The notes beneath the pieces were generated by a model that saw nothing but the letters and a program-made list of their open reading frames with translations, was not told the origin of the DNA and did not search any database. Positions 52,135 to 61,149 of a stretch of DNA of 64,000 bases are shown in pieces. Source of the DNA: Bacteroidota bacterium (GTDB lineage Bacteria; Bacteroidota; Bacteroidia; Chitinophagales; Chitinophagaceae). The stretch lies in contig VGFK01000005.1 of NCBI GenBank assembly GCA_016868895.1, forward strand, positions 1-64,000. Reading direction: 5' to 3'. The translations under genes and the position numbers were made by a program. Position 1 is the first letter of the stretch. Each line of letters begins with the position of its first letter.

Positions 52135-53535
52135 TTATGGTTGGTTGGAGAGTTCTTTTATTTTGATGCTGCGAAAACTGACCTTGTCGCCATGGTCCTG
52201 CAAGAGGATCCTTCCTTTGGCTTGGGTACCGAATTGTGGCCAGGTTGCGAATTTGCTGCGGGCGACCAGTGCAAGGAAGATGGGTCCACCGCGTTGGTAT
52301 TCGACCATTTTCCAGCCGTTGAGCCAGTGCTCGACTTTGCCGTCGGGGTAAACGACGATCCGTGCGCGGTTCCATTGTCCTACTGGAATGCGATCCCTTC
52401 GGGAGGCTTTGGAGTCCAGTCCCGGCGCCGCCGGGATGAGGTCGTACAGCGAAGCCATGGTCCTGTTACCGGCGGCGCCTGCCTTGGCATCGGGGTGCTT
52501 GGCATCGTCCAGAATCTGGTATTCCAGTCCAATGACGGCCCTTTTTTCCGGGTACTCCTGCACAAAATATTTCACACCTGAATTTGCAGTATCGGTGATC
52601 TTGAATTCAAATTGCAAATCGAAGGCACTGTATTCTTTTTCTGTCACGATATCGCCCACGCGCATAGAGCGTGTGGGGGGTTCGTTGTGCAGGATCAGTT
52701 CTCCGTTGCTGATCGACCACCCCTTTGCTGGAAATCCCGCTCCATTCGCTGAACGCCACCCGTTTCCAGTTGCGCCATCCCACAGCAGCGAATAACCAAG
52801 TCGTTTTTCTTCTTCGGAGATGGTATTGTTCAGCAGGTTCACCACAAAAATACCATTGGAAGGAGAGGGTTTCAGGTTGGTCGTTTTGATGCGGATGTTT
52901 TTCCAGTGAATCTCTTTGCCTTCGTCGGTTTTGTTTTGAATGGCATGGACCTGCAGCGCAATAAACCCAACCGGAGTCATGTCGTCGATCACGTACGCAC
53001 AGGGAACCCCGTTGATCCAGGTGCGAATATGATTGCCGATGCATTCAATTCGGTAGCGGTTCCAATCGGTTGGTTTGAATGCCGCTTTTGCTGCCGGATT
53101 GTTTTCCAATGTATAGAGCCACCCGCGACGGGCTTCATCGTAAATGCCACCGCTCCACGCGCGGGATGAAGGATCTACTTCTGCCTGATAGCCAAATACA
53201 CGATCGGGAATTTTTGAGTTGCTCATTTCGGTGGATGCATTGCCGGACTGACTCCTGAATTGTACGCCCGAGTTCATGTTGGCGAACATTTTCAGATCCA
53301 GTTCCAATACAAAATCCCCATATGTTTTCTCGGTGGCCAGAAACGAATTGGGTTCTCCAAAAACAGTGGTGCCGATGATCTCCCCGTTTTCAACGCGGTA
53401 CTTGGCTTTTCCGTTGAGCTGTTTGAATCCACTCAAGTCCTTCCCATTGAAGAGGGAGGTCCATTCGTTTTTGGAAGGTTGTCCGGCAGACGACAACACC
53501 GCTGCAACGAAAACTGAAATAAAAAAATGTTTCAT
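52135..53535 (-). CDS. Tandem DUF1080 (3-keto-disaccharide hydrolase-like) secreted protein
   Basis: The 466-residue protein has a signal peptide (KHFFISVFVAAVLSSAGQ) and two concanavalin-like DUF1080 domains. Domain 1 (about 25-215) has EWTSLFNGKDLSGFKQLNGK and NRYRIECIGNHIRTWINGVP. Domain 2 (about 245-460) has YSLLWDGATGNGWRS, FEFKITDTANSGVKYFVQEY and KVEHWLNGWKMVEYQRGG. Pfam names DUF1080 3-keto-disaccharide hydrolase; members cleave 3-keto-glycosides made by a sugar 3-dehydrogenase. Two copies in one chain are less common. The gene is 17 bases before a Gfo/Idh/MocA gene and 10 after the SDR gene. Confidence 0.85.
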   Translation of the reverse strand: MKHFFISVFVAAVLSSAGQPSKNEWTSLFNGKDLSGFKQLNGKAKYRVENGEIIGTTVFGEPNSFLATEKTYGDFVLELDLKMFANMNSGVQFRSQSGNASTEMSNSKIPDRVFGYQAEVDPSSRAWSGGIYDEARRGWLYTLENNPAAKAAFKPTDWNRYRIECIGNHIRTWINGVPCAYVIDDMTPVGFIALQVHAIQNKTDEGKEIHWKNIRIKTTNLKPSPSNGIFVVNLLNNTISEEEKRLGYSLLWDGATGNGWRSANGAGFPAKGWSISNGELILHNEPPTRSMRVGDIVTEKEYSAFDLQFEFKITDTANSGVKYFVQEYPEKRAVIGLEYQILDDAKHPDAKAGAAGNRTMASLYDLIPAAPGLDSKASRRDRIPVGQWNRARIVVYPDGKVEHWLNGWKMVEYQRGGPIFLALVARSKFATWPQFGTQAKGRILLQDHGDKVSFRSIKIKELSNQP

Positions 53536-53545
53536 GTGCTTTGGT

Positions 53546-54367
53546 TTAAACGCCACTGAATGCTACAAATCCACCATCCACCCAGATATCGGATCCGTTC
53601 ACAAATTGCGAGGCATCGCTCAATAAATAAATCAATGCTCCGATGAGTTCATCCGGTTTTCCCATGCGCTTCATGGGTGTTTTTTTGATGACCAGGTTGC
53701 CGCGTTCGGTATACGAACCATCGGGATTGGTTAATAAGGTTCTGTTTTGTTCTGTCAAAAAGAAACCAGGCATGATGGAGTTCACGCGGATTTTTTCGCC
53801 GTGACGCTTGGCGACTTCCACCGCCATCCATTTGGTAAAACAGTCCACACCGGCCTTGCCCAAACTATAACCCAGCACTTTGGTGATCATTTGCTTGGAA
53901 CTGACCGAAGAAATGTTAACAATCGCACCGCCATGTTGTTTAGCCATGGCTGCGCCTATGACTTTGGTGGGAATGATGGTTCCCATCAGGTTGAGGTCCA
54001 GTACCTGTTGCAGTCCCTCTACACTCATGCTGAATATATCCTGCTCTGGTGGAATCACCCCTTGCGGCATGTTGCCTCCTGCGCCGTTGACCAATCCATC
54101 GATTTTACCAAACTTCGCAAGCGTGGCATCGCGCACGGCTTCCATTTCTTTTTCTTCCAGCACATTTCCTTTTACAAAAAAAGCCGTGCCGCCGGCATCA
54201 TTGATTTCTTTGGCCCGTTGTTGTCCTTGTGCTTCATTGCGTCCAACGATCACGGCTTCGCCTCCAAAAGAAACGATGCCTTCTACAAACGCTTTTCCAA
54301 GAACACCGGTTCCTCCGGTGACAACAATCGTTTTTCCTTTGAGTGAGAAGAGTTGGGAGTAGTTCAT
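53546..54367 (-). CDS. SDR-family oxidoreductase, probable D-fructuronate/mannonate oxidoreductase
   Basis: The 273-residue short-chain dehydrogenase has the cofactor motif VVTGGTGVLGKAFVEG, a VNGAGGNMPQG segment, and the catalytic Ser and Tyr-x-x-x-Lys in NISSVSSKQ and GYSLGKAGVD. A substrate loop IMPGFFLTEQNRTLL is typical of the SDR group next to uxuA in Bacteroidota. It would reduce fructuronate to mannonate. KduD-type or gluconate 5-dehydrogenase activity is possible. A heptamer-like repeat separates it from uxuA by 35 bases. Confidence 0.8.
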   Translation of the reverse strand: MNYSQLFSLKGKTIVVTGGTGVLGKAFVEGIVSFGGEAVIVGRNEAQGQQRAKEINDAGGTAFFVKGNVLEEKEMEAVRDATLAKFGKIDGLVNGAGGNMPQGVIPPEQDIFSMSVEGLQQVLDLNLMGTIIPTKVIGAAMAKQHGGAIVNISSVSSKQMITKVLGYSLGKAGVDCFTKWMAVEVAKRHGEKIRVNSIMPGFFLTEQNRTLLTNPDGSYTERGNLVIKKTPMKRMGKPDELIGALIYLLSDASQFVNGSDIWVDGGFVAFSGV

Positions 54368-54370
54368 TTT

Positions 54371-54412
54371 TGGGTTGTGGGTTATGGGTTATAGGTTGTG
54401 AGTTATGTGTTG
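54371..54412. repeat. Degenerate heptamer repeat between uxuA and the SDR gene
   Basis: GGTTGTG GGTTATG GGTTATA, then GGTTGTG AGTTATG follow a diverged heptamer pattern (GGTT[GA]T[GA]). It supplies the final Asn-Thr codons and TAA stop of uxuA on the minus strand. It is the only copy in the uronate island. Confidence 0.6.
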
Positions 54413-55572
54413 CGGAGGATACCGAGTTGCAGTCCGCGGAGTTCTGCCAGTCCGCGCAGTCGACCAATACACGAGTACCCCGGATTGGTGACTTTCTTCA
54501 GATCGTCGATCATTTGGTGACCGTGATCGGGGCGAAATGGAATGGACTCCGGAAGGGTTTGCTGAAGGATGAGCAGTTCTTTCATGACCGCGTACATATC
54601 CGTGTCCCCGGCGAGATGATCGTCTTCAAAGAAATTGCCTTCGGCATCGCGCTTGGTATTCCTCAAATGCGCAAAGTGAATGCGGGTGCCGATTTCACGG
54701 GCCATTGCCGGAAGATCATTGCCTGGGTGTGCACCAAAGGATCCGGTGCAGAAACACACGCCGTTGCTTTTGTTGGGGACTGATTGCAGAATGAAACGGA
54801 CATCGTCCATGTTTTTCACAATGCGGGGGAGTCCCAAAATATCATAAGGAGGATCATCCGGATGAATGGCCAGTTGCAGTCCCAGTTCATCGCAAAGCGG
54901 AGTAATGCGCTGCAGAAAGTGAACGAGGTTGCTGCGCAGCACATCCGCATTGATGTGATCATAGCGCTTGAGTTTTTCGCGCATGCTTTCCACCGTGATC
55001 TTTTTTTCTCCCGGTATGCCGAACATGACCGTTCCGGCAAGCTGATCGCATTGTTCCTGTGTGTAAGAGGCAAATCGTTCCTTTGCTTGAGCAACAACAT
55101 CGGACGGATAGGCCGCTGCTGCATTGTTGCGTTGCAGGATGTGGATGTCGAATACGGCAAGATCCACCCAGTTGAAATAAAGTGCCTTTGAACCATCAGG
55201 CATTTCATAGTCGAGGCTGGTGCGTGTCCAGTCGTTCACCGGCATGAAATTATACGTGATGATTTTCAATCCCGCTTGGGCCAGATTGCGCAAGGATGTT
55301 TTATACTTTTCGATCCAGGCCTCGCAATCACCCGTGCGCGTTTTGATTTCTTCGTGGATGGTTACGCTCTCTACCACATCCCAGGTGAGTCCCGATGCTT
55401 CAATCAGGTTTTTTCGTTCCATGATCTCTTCATAGGTCCATACTTCTCCGTGGGGGACATGGTGCAGTGCAGTAACAATGCCCACTGCGCCGGCTTGTTT
55501 TACATCTTGAAGACTGACGGGGTCGTTGGGACCGAACCATCTCCATGCTTGTCGCAATTCTTTTTTACTCAT
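54403..55572 (-). CDS. uxuA: Mannonate dehydratase
   Basis: The 389-residue protein begins KELRQAWRWFGPNDPVSLQD and has GIVTALHHVPHGEVWTYEEI, LAIHPDDPPYDILGLPRI, NGVCFCTGSFGAHPGNDL, IHFAHLRNTKRD and PFRPDHGHQMIDDL. These motifs carry the metal ligands (His, Cys, His, Asp) of UxuA. It dehydrates D-mannonate to 2-keto-3-deoxygluconate, which KdgK then phosphorylates. It overlaps the plug-domain gene by 4 bases (ATGA). Confidence 0.95.
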   Translation of the reverse strand: MSKKELRQAWRWFGPNDPVSLQDVKQAGAVGIVTALHHVPHGEVWTYEEIMERKNLIEASGLTWDVVESVTIHEEIKTRTGDCEAWIEKYKTSLRNLAQAGLKIITYNFMPVNDWTRTSLDYEMPDGSKALYFNWVDLAVFDIHILQRNNAAAAYPSDVVAQAKERFASYTQEQCDQLAGTVMFGIPGEKKITVESMREKLKRYDHINADVLRSNLVHFLQRITPLCDELGLQLAIHPDDPPYDILGLPRIVKNMDDVRFILQSVPNKSNGVCFCTGSFGAHPGNDLPAMAREIGTRIHFAHLRNTKRDAEGNFFEDDHLAGDTDMYAVMKELLILQQTLPESIPFRPDHGHQMIDDLKKVTNPGYSCIGRLRGLAELRGLQLGILRNT

Positions 55573-56147
55573 TGTACAATCATTTCTACGCGTGCTATAT
55601 TTTTTTTCAATATCTCTTTCTTCCGAATGAAGATGCTGGAATCGGTTTCGCGACCAATGATTCCGGATCCTATTTCCTTTTCGTCCATTCCAATTATTTT
55701 CAGCGGTTGCTGTTTGATGATGAAGTATTGGTAGGCCGAAGTCTCGTAGCGGTTGACCGGCGGGGGAATGTATCCTTTCCCGTCTTTGGTGGTGATGACG
55801 ATCACGCCCCCAAATCCGCGTGAGCCATACGCAGATGCGGCAGCACCATCCTTCAGCACCGTGATGCTGGCCACGTCAAGGGCGTTGATGAGTCCCACAT
55901 CACCTTCATAAATGGCTTTGTCCAACACGATGGTAGCAGCGACCTTTCCTTTCATGTTGCGCGTATCGCGCACGTAGATCTGCGGTTGCGCCTTTAATGA
56001 AGTGGTCAGCGAGATTTCGATGCCGGGGACTGTTCGCAATAAATCATAAATGGTTCGGGCCGCTCCGGAACTGATGTCCTGCGTTGTCTGCGCAAAAGAC
56101 ACCACACTCCATAGAAGCGAAATACATATCAAGCGTAGGGTTCTCAT
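55569..56147 (-). CDS. Stand-alone TonB-dependent-receptor plug domain protein
   Basis: The 192-residue protein has a signal peptide (RTLRLICISLLWSVVSFAQ) and a plug-type domain: ARTIYDLLRTVPGIEISLTT, IVLDKAIYEGDVGLINALDV, and ASITVLKDGAAASAYGSRGF followed by GGVIVITTKDG. These match the plug of SusC-like receptors, but the beta-barrel (about 600-800 residues) is missing. Only a short tail follows, and no barrel lies downstream. It may bind a partner or be a remnant; the intact signal peptide and tight coupling to both neighbours favour a functional protein. I use the ATG at 56147. Confidence 0.75.
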   Translation of the reverse strand: MRTLRLICISLLWSVVSFAQTTQDISSGAARTIYDLLRTVPGIEISLTTSLKAQPQIYVRDTRNMKGKVAATIVLDKAIYEGDVGLINALDVASITVLKDGAAASAYGSRGFGGVIVITTKDGKGYIPPPVNRYETSAYQYFIIKQQPLKIIGMDEKEIGSGIIGRETDSSIFIRKKEILKKNIARVEMIVQ

Positions 56148-57487
56148 TGCTGGTCGGCCAATTCTTTTGCGGAAGTTGTGATGTAATATTTGGTAATCAT
56201 GTTGGGCACTTCCCACGCGGGCATGTTCTTTTTTTGCAGGTATTCCAGGTATTTTTCCGTGACCCGTGCAAAATGCGCTTCATGCCCTTCGTTGTACGTC
56301 TCAGGAATGGTTACCGTCCATCCTTTGTTGTTTTTCACAACGCCGATGCCTGGAAACTGGGCAGCCACTGCAGCCACCGCTGCTTGAAGGGCGGCATCAA
56401 ATGCGGCATCGCTGACATGCGGCTCAATGTAGAGGGTCGGCTTGAAGTTTTCTTCTTTGCCTTGGCGGATGATCAGGTTGCTTTTGGTCCCCCGCATGAT
56501 GGAGTAGTGGGTATCGCCTGTGCCTTCGGGGGCTTTGTAGTTCCAGATCACAGAGACTTTTGTATGCACACCGTTGATGGTGTAGTTGATCTCTCCATTG
56601 CATTTGATGAGCAGGTGACCGTTTTTGTCCACGATCGGTTGCAGGTAAGAGGGTATCGAAGATTCCTTGGTGACGGTCATGAATTCATCTGTGGTCATGG
56701 CGGTATTCCAGCTGCGTGCGCTCAGGAGTTGAACATCTTTTTTGTAGTCGATGATTTTTCCCGGAAAACATTCCCATTGCACCAGATCCACCAGGTGTGT
56801 AGTTACGTCTACTATGCCTTGTCCCTGTTGGTTCACATCCAAAAACCAGGCGGGCCGGGTGAGGACACTGCCGGATACATATTTATAGATGTGGTGTACA
56901 CTTTCTTTGGTCACCGCAGGGTTGTCCGGGGTGCCTGTTTCGAGTCGACCAAACACGCTGGACTGCATCGAGAATGCCCGCTGCAGCATGGTGCTGATTT
57001 CATAGCGTTCCGTCATGATATCATAGAGCTGAATCCCTTTTTCTTTGGCGAGTGCAAATGCACCTTTTAGTTTTTCAAATCCTTTTTTGTCGATGGCCAT
57101 CGGTTTATCCGAGAATACGTGGTATCCGTTGCTGATCGACTCAACGATATAATCCGTCTTCAATCGGTTGTTCCCCGCCAGCACCACCACATTCCCTTTT
57201 TTTTCTGCAATCATTTTCGAAAAGAAATCTTTGCCGGTATACACCGTTTCATTCCAGCTGGTGGGAGAGTAGGAGCGGGTATTGTATCCCGTGATACGAT
57301 CCAGGTGCATCTGCAGGTCTCTTCCCTGTTCAGCATAGACATGCACGGTTGGATCTACCTGCGGGTACATGGACTTCTGAATCAGGGCCGCATGAAAATG
57401 TCCAGGGTCTACCGTAACCAATTTAATTTTATCCTGTGCGAGCTGCGACAGGGGACTCATCAGTGCCATCCAAATTATATATTTCAT
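56144..57487 (-). CDS. Gfo/Idh/MocA-like oxidoreductase with putative oxidoreductase C-terminal domain (B)
   Basis: The 447-residue protein has a short signal-like start (KYIIWMALMSPLSQLAQ) and an N-terminal Rossmann-like region (KIKLVTVDPGHFHAALIQKS). The motif FSDKPMAIDKKGFEKL takes the place of EKP. The C-terminal part includes GQGIVDVTTHLVDLVQWECF. It is in the subgroup annotated with a putative oxidoreductase C-terminal domain. It probably acts on a sugar derivative outside the cytoplasm. It overlaps the plug-domain gene by 4 bases and follows the next oxidoreductase gene by 10. Confidence 0.8.
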   Translation of the reverse strand: MKYIIWMALMSPLSQLAQDKIKLVTVDPGHFHAALIQKSMYPQVDPTVHVYAEQGRDLQMHLDRITGYNTRSYSPTSWNETVYTGKDFFSKMIAEKKGNVVVLAGNNRLKTDYIVESISNGYHVFSDKPMAIDKKGFEKLKGAFALAKEKGIQLYDIMTERYEISTMLQRAFSMQSSVFGRLETGTPDNPAVTKESVHHIYKYVSGSVLTRPAWFLDVNQQGQGIVDVTTHLVDLVQWECFPGKIIDYKKDVQLLSARSWNTAMTTDEFMTVTKESSIPSYLQPIVDKNGHLLIKCNGEINYTINGVHTKVSVIWNYKAPEGTGDTHYSIMRGTKSNLIIRQGKEENFKPTLYIEPHVSDAAFDAALQAAVAAVAAQFPGIGVVKNNKGWTVTIPETYNEGHEAHFARVTEKYLEYLQKKNMPAWEVPNMITKYYITTSAKELADQQ

Positions 57488-57497
57488 AAGCTTCAGT

Positions 57498-58889
57498 TCA
57501 CGCTAATCCTTTTACCAAATAGGGGGCTCGATGCGGGCGATTCAAATACGTATTCGCTTCATCGTCGTTGATGAACCGTTCATTGATCGGATCCCAGTTG
57601 AGCTTTCTTCCCAGCCGCATCGCCAGATGATGAACCAGGCAGGTAGAGCAGGCGCGGTGCCCGACTTCCACCGGAGTAATCGGTTGCTGACGGGTTCGGA
57701 TGCTGTCCAACCAATTGCCGTGGTGCTCGGTGCTGCGGTACAGATTGATTTCGTTGGGACCAATCACGGATTCGATGATCTTGGGATTGCTTGCCGATAA
57801 TGCTTTTTGATTGGCCACTACCGGTTCATTGGGACTTGCTTTGTAAGCACCACGGGTGACAAACACCCATCCTTCTGTTCCAATGAATTTGACTCCGTTA
57901 GGCAGTTCAGTACTGATGGTCATCTTTACTCCATTCGCATACACACCGTGAGATGTAAAGGAGCCGTGCACATCCCATAATCCTGATTTCGGAAATTCAG
58001 CCTTTGCCCAAATTTCAATCGGTCCGGTATATTCGGTATCCATCCCCCAGTGAGCGGAATCCACGTGATGGGTTCCCCATCCGGTGATCATGCCTGCACC
58101 AAATTGTTCGCAACGCAGCCAGCCGGGTCGACTATAATCGTCCTGCGGATGAACTCGTTTTTCGGTATAATACACATACGGTGTGGAGCCCAGCCATGCA
58201 TCGTAGTTCAACGTTTTGGGAATCGGCATCTCCGGTTCCACTTCTCCTCCCGGATCGCTGGGCAGTCCAATGTGCACCTCTTTCAATTCACCGATTCTTC
58301 CGTTGCGCACAAGTTCAGCCGCATACCGGAACTGTGATGAGGAGCGTTGCTGACTGCCGATTTGTAAAATGCGTCCGGTGCGGTGTACGGCATTGCTCAA
58401 GGCCCTTCCTTCTGCAATGGTGAGCGAGGCGGGCTTTTGCAGGTACACATCTTTTCCGGCTTCAACCGCGTGAATGCCCAGATAGGCATGCGAGTGATCC
58501 GGTGTTGAAATCAACACTGCGTCAATGTCTTTGTTCAATAACAGTTCGCGGTGATCGCTATACATGGTTACACCATCGTATGGTTTTCCGGTGACTTTGG
58601 TATAATGATCGTTGACGAATTTTTTTCCTTCTGCCAATCGTTTGCTGTCCAGATCGCAAACCGCCATGATATTGGCGTGACTGTACTTCAGTGTTTCCAG
58701 CATGTCATGGTCGCGTGAAATTCTTCCCACTCCAATGGCACCGATGTTGATTTTATTGCTGGGAGCATCTTTTCCAAAAACCGTTGCGGGTACGATTGTG
58801 GGAAATCCAAGAGAGAGGGCGCCGGTTGCTACACTGGCCTGAACAGTTGAACGCATGAAGTCCCTTCGATTAAGATGTTTACGTGCCAT
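57498..58889 (-). CDS. Gfo/Idh/MocA-family oxidoreductase with Tat-like leader (C)
   Basis: The 463-residue protein has a twin-arginine leader (LNRRDFMRSTVQASVATGAL) and a Rossmann domain (KINIGAIGVGRISRDHDMLE). The motif VYLQKPASLTIAEGRAL aligns with EKP, with Gln for Glu. The C-terminal domain has QFGAGMITGWGTHHVDSAHW. Members with ThuA and DUF1080 neighbours occur in 3-keto-glycoside gene sets. It begins 6 bases after the ThuA gene. Confidence 0.87.
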   Translation of the reverse strand: MARKHLNRRDFMRSTVQASVATGALSLGFPTIVPATVFGKDAPSNKINIGAIGVGRISRDHDMLETLKYSHANIMAVCDLDSKRLAEGKKFVNDHYTKVTGKPYDGVTMYSDHRELLLNKDIDAVLISTPDHSHAYLGIHAVEAGKDVYLQKPASLTIAEGRALSNAVHRTGRILQIGSQQRSSSQFRYAAELVRNGRIGELKEVHIGLPSDPGGEVEPEMPIPKTLNYDAWLGSTPYVYYTEKRVHPQDDYSRPGWLRCEQFGAGMITGWGTHHVDSAHWGMDTEYTGPIEIWAKAEFPKSGLWDVHGSFTSHGVYANGVKMTISTELPNGVKFIGTEGWVFVTRGAYKASPNEPVVANQKALSASNPKIIESVIGPNEINLYRSTEHHGNWLDSIRTRQQPITPVEVGHRACSTCLVHHLAMRLGRKLNWDPINERFINDDEANTYLNRPHRAPYLVKGLA

Positions 58890-58895
58890 GGTGGG

Positions 58896-59708
58896 TTATT
58901 TTAGAATGGGGTCGTCTTTGTGTTGTGCATAAGCGTTTGAAAAATCGGGTGGTTTAACCGTAGCTGCGATGAATCGAATTCCTTGTCGCAGGTGATTGAC
59001 AAACACAGGATCCTGGTACGACTCTTTACTATGTCCCAGTGTAGTGACCCAGGCATGCCCGCCTTGGAATCTGTTGTACCAAACAGCAGGGTAGTATTCC
59101 AGATAGGTGCCTGCATTTTTTTGAATCTGTTCTTTTTGTTTGGGATGGAGAGTACTGATCTGATGACTCATCATCACGTTGGTAACCGGATAGAGTTCTT
59201 TTCCGAAATAGAGTTCATCTTCCCGTTGCCATAGCAGCGGGACATCTTTCATGGATGGGTGTTGGGGGTCGGTGACCCGGACCGTGAACGTTTGAAAATT
59301 GGCATGCCATGAAAAGGTGCAACCGATCAGCATTTTGAACCAGGTCCAGTTGCGTTCAGTCCCGGTAATGGAATGAATGCCTACCAGTCCACCGCCCGCC
59401 TCTATGTACCTCCGAAATGCCAGTCGCTGCGCATCCGTATCAAACACGTCGTTGTTGGTGCTGGGAAATACCAGGAGCGAAAACTGATTCAGTTGGTCTT
59501 CCGTAAAAATGCCGGGATCATCGCTCACCACCACTTTTATCTTTTCATCCTGTCCGATCTGTTTGAGTGCCTCAACGGCAGCAGGAATGTTGTCGTGCAC
59601 GTAGCCTTTTCCGTTTTTGGTATAGACCAGCATGCTGCGCTTTTGCGCGTGAACGGAAACAGTTTGAGCAAGACCGATCAATAACAGGAGGAGGGGGAGT
59701 ATTCGCAT
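58896..59708 (-). CDS. ThuA-domain secreted protein
   Basis: The 270-residue protein has a signal peptide (RILPLLLLLIGLAQTVSVHA) and a ThuA (glutamine-amidotransferase-like fold) domain: YTKNGKGYVHDNIPAAVEAL, LLVFPSTNNDVFDTDAQRLA, GGLVGIHSITGTERNWTWF and GGHAWVTTLGHSKESYQDPV. ThuA proteins accompany sugar oxidoreductases and 3-keto-disaccharide metabolism; their reaction is not settled. It is the first gene of the minus-strand run and is divergent from exuT, with 130 bases between them. Confidence 0.88.
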   Translation of the reverse strand: MRILPLLLLLIGLAQTVSVHAQKRSMLVYTKNGKGYVHDNIPAAVEALKQIGQDEKIKVVVSDDPGIFTEDQLNQFSLLVFPSTNNDVFDTDAQRLAFRRYIEAGGGLVGIHSITGTERNWTWFKMLIGCTFSWHANFQTFTVRVTDPQHPSMKDVPLLWQREDELYFGKELYPVTNVMMSHQISTLHPKQKEQIQKNAGTYLEYYPAVWYNRFQGGHAWVTTLGHSKESYQDPVFVNHLRQGIRFIAATVKPPDFSNAYAQHKDDPILK

Positions 59709-59799
59709 ACGAAAAAGGGCAATCGTTTAGAAGGTAATTTACGCAAAAAAACAGCGCATTTTCCACTTGCAATTACGAAAACGTTATAGCGGAAAACAG

Positions 59800-59811
59800 C
59801 ACCTGCAGGTG
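59800..59811. promoter_or_regulatory. Candidate LacI-type operator (palindrome)
   Basis: CACCTGCAGGTG is a perfect 12-base palindrome in the divergent gap between the ThuA and exuT genes, 27 bases before the exuT ATG. A second weaker symmetric site, around the AACGTT core of ACGAAAACGTTATA, lies about 20 bases upstream. Either could bind the LacI-family regulator encoded at 61146-62162. Confidence 0.4.
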
Positions 59812-59838
59812 AGCTTCCGGCTAAAATGAGTATATTGA

Positions 59839-61149
59839 ATGATCAACCCAAAACCGACTGCAATGCCTCAAAAAATGACCAACTACCGGTGGACCGTCGT
59901 TTCGCTTCTTTTCTTTGCAACAACGATCAATTATCTTGATCGAAACGTAATCGGAATTTTGAAGCCAACGCTTGAACAGGTGTTCAATTGGACCGAAAAA
60001 GATTATTCGAAAATCGTGATGGCGTTTACGGCTTCCTACGCGTTTGGACTCCTGATTTTTGGTCGCATCATCGATAAAATCGGATCCAAACTGGGCTATT
60101 CGATCATCATTGTGGTGTGGAGCATAGCGGCCATTCTACATGCCGGGGTTCGTTCTACGCTCGGGTTCATTGGGGTGCGGGTTTTATTGGGACTGGGTGA
60201 GTCGGGTAACTTTCCTGCTGCAGTAAAGGCAGTCGCAGAGTGGTTTCCAAAACGAGATCGTGCGCTGGCCACCGGGGTCTTCAATTCCGGAGCCAACATC
60301 GGTGCCATGGTCGTGCCGATTGTGGTCCCTTTGCTGCTCGCCGCATTTGGCTGGCAGATGGCCTTTGTGATCACGGGAGCGGTTGGATTTATTTGGTTGG
60401 TTTTTTGGGTCATGTTATACGAAATTCCTTCTCGTCATAAAAAAGTGAATCAAGAAGAGATCGATTACATCCACTCCGATGCGCCTGCTTCCGCTGCAGC
60501 ACAACAAGGACCATCGATCGGATGGGGCAAGTTGTTTGGCATGAAGCAGACCTGGGTGTTCATCGTTGGAAAATTTTTGAGTGACCCCGTGTGGTATTTC
60601 TTTCTGTTCTGGTTGCCATCCTATTTTGCCACCCAATACAACCTCAGTCTCACCAAACCCAGTCTCCCATTGGTGGTCATCTATACCATGACCACGGTCG
60701 GCAGCATCGGTGGAGGATGGCTCTCCTCCTGGATGATCCGAAAAGGATATCCCATCTTCCGGGCACGAAAAACTTCCCTGCTGGTTTTTGCATTGATGGT
60801 GTTCCCGATTTTCCTTGTTCGCTATGCACCCAACATGTGGGTAGTGGTGGCCTTCATCAGCATTGCAGCCGCATCGCATCAGGCCTGGAGTGCCAATATT
60901 TATTCGGTGGTGACCGACATGTTCAAGAACAAGGATGTGAGTTCCGTCATCGGTATTGGCGGGATGGCCGGGTCAATCGGCGGAATTTTATTTCCCCTCT
61001 TCATCGGAAATATCCTGGAGAGCACCAAACTGGCGGGCAATATCAACGTGGGCTACAATGTGATCTTCGCCATCTGCAGCTGCTCGTATTTACTGGCCTG
61101 GATCATCATTCATTTCCTCAATCCTAAACTCACGCCTGCAGAAGAATGA
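59839..61149 (+). CDS. exuT: Hexuronate transporter, MFS (ExuT-like)
   Basis: The 436-residue protein has twelve predicted transmembrane helices and the anion:cation symporter pattern of ExuT: FFATTINYLDRNVIGILKPT, GLGESGNFPAAVKAVAEWFP, RDRALATGVFNSGANIGAMV and SDPVWYFFLFWLPSYF. It would import galacturonate or glucuronate with protons. Alternative starts are 59863 and 59875; the latter begins MTNYRWTVVSLLFF. It overlaps the LacI-type gene by 4 bases (ATGA) and heads the exuT-lacI-uxaC unit. Confidence 0.88.
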   Translation: MINPKPTAMPQKMTNYRWTVVSLLFFATTINYLDRNVIGILKPTLEQVFNWTEKDYSKIVMAFTASYAFGLLIFGRIIDKIGSKLGYSIIIVVWSIAAILHAGVRSTLGFIGVRVLLGLGESGNFPAAVKAVAEWFPKRDRALATGVFNSGANIGAMVVPIVVPLLLAAFGWQMAFVITGAVGFIWLVFWVMLYEIPSRHKKVNQEEIDYIHSDAPASAAAQQGPSIGWGKLFGMKQTWVFIVGKFLSDPVWYFFLFWLPSYFATQYNLSLTKPSLPLVVIYTMTTVGSIGGGWLSSWMIRKGYPIFRARKTSLLVFALMVFPIFLVRYAPNMWVVVAFISIAAASHQAWSANIYSVVTDMFKNKDVSSVIGIGGMAGSIGGILFPLFIGNILESTKLAGNINVGYNVIFAICSCSYLLAWIIIHFLNPKLTPAEE

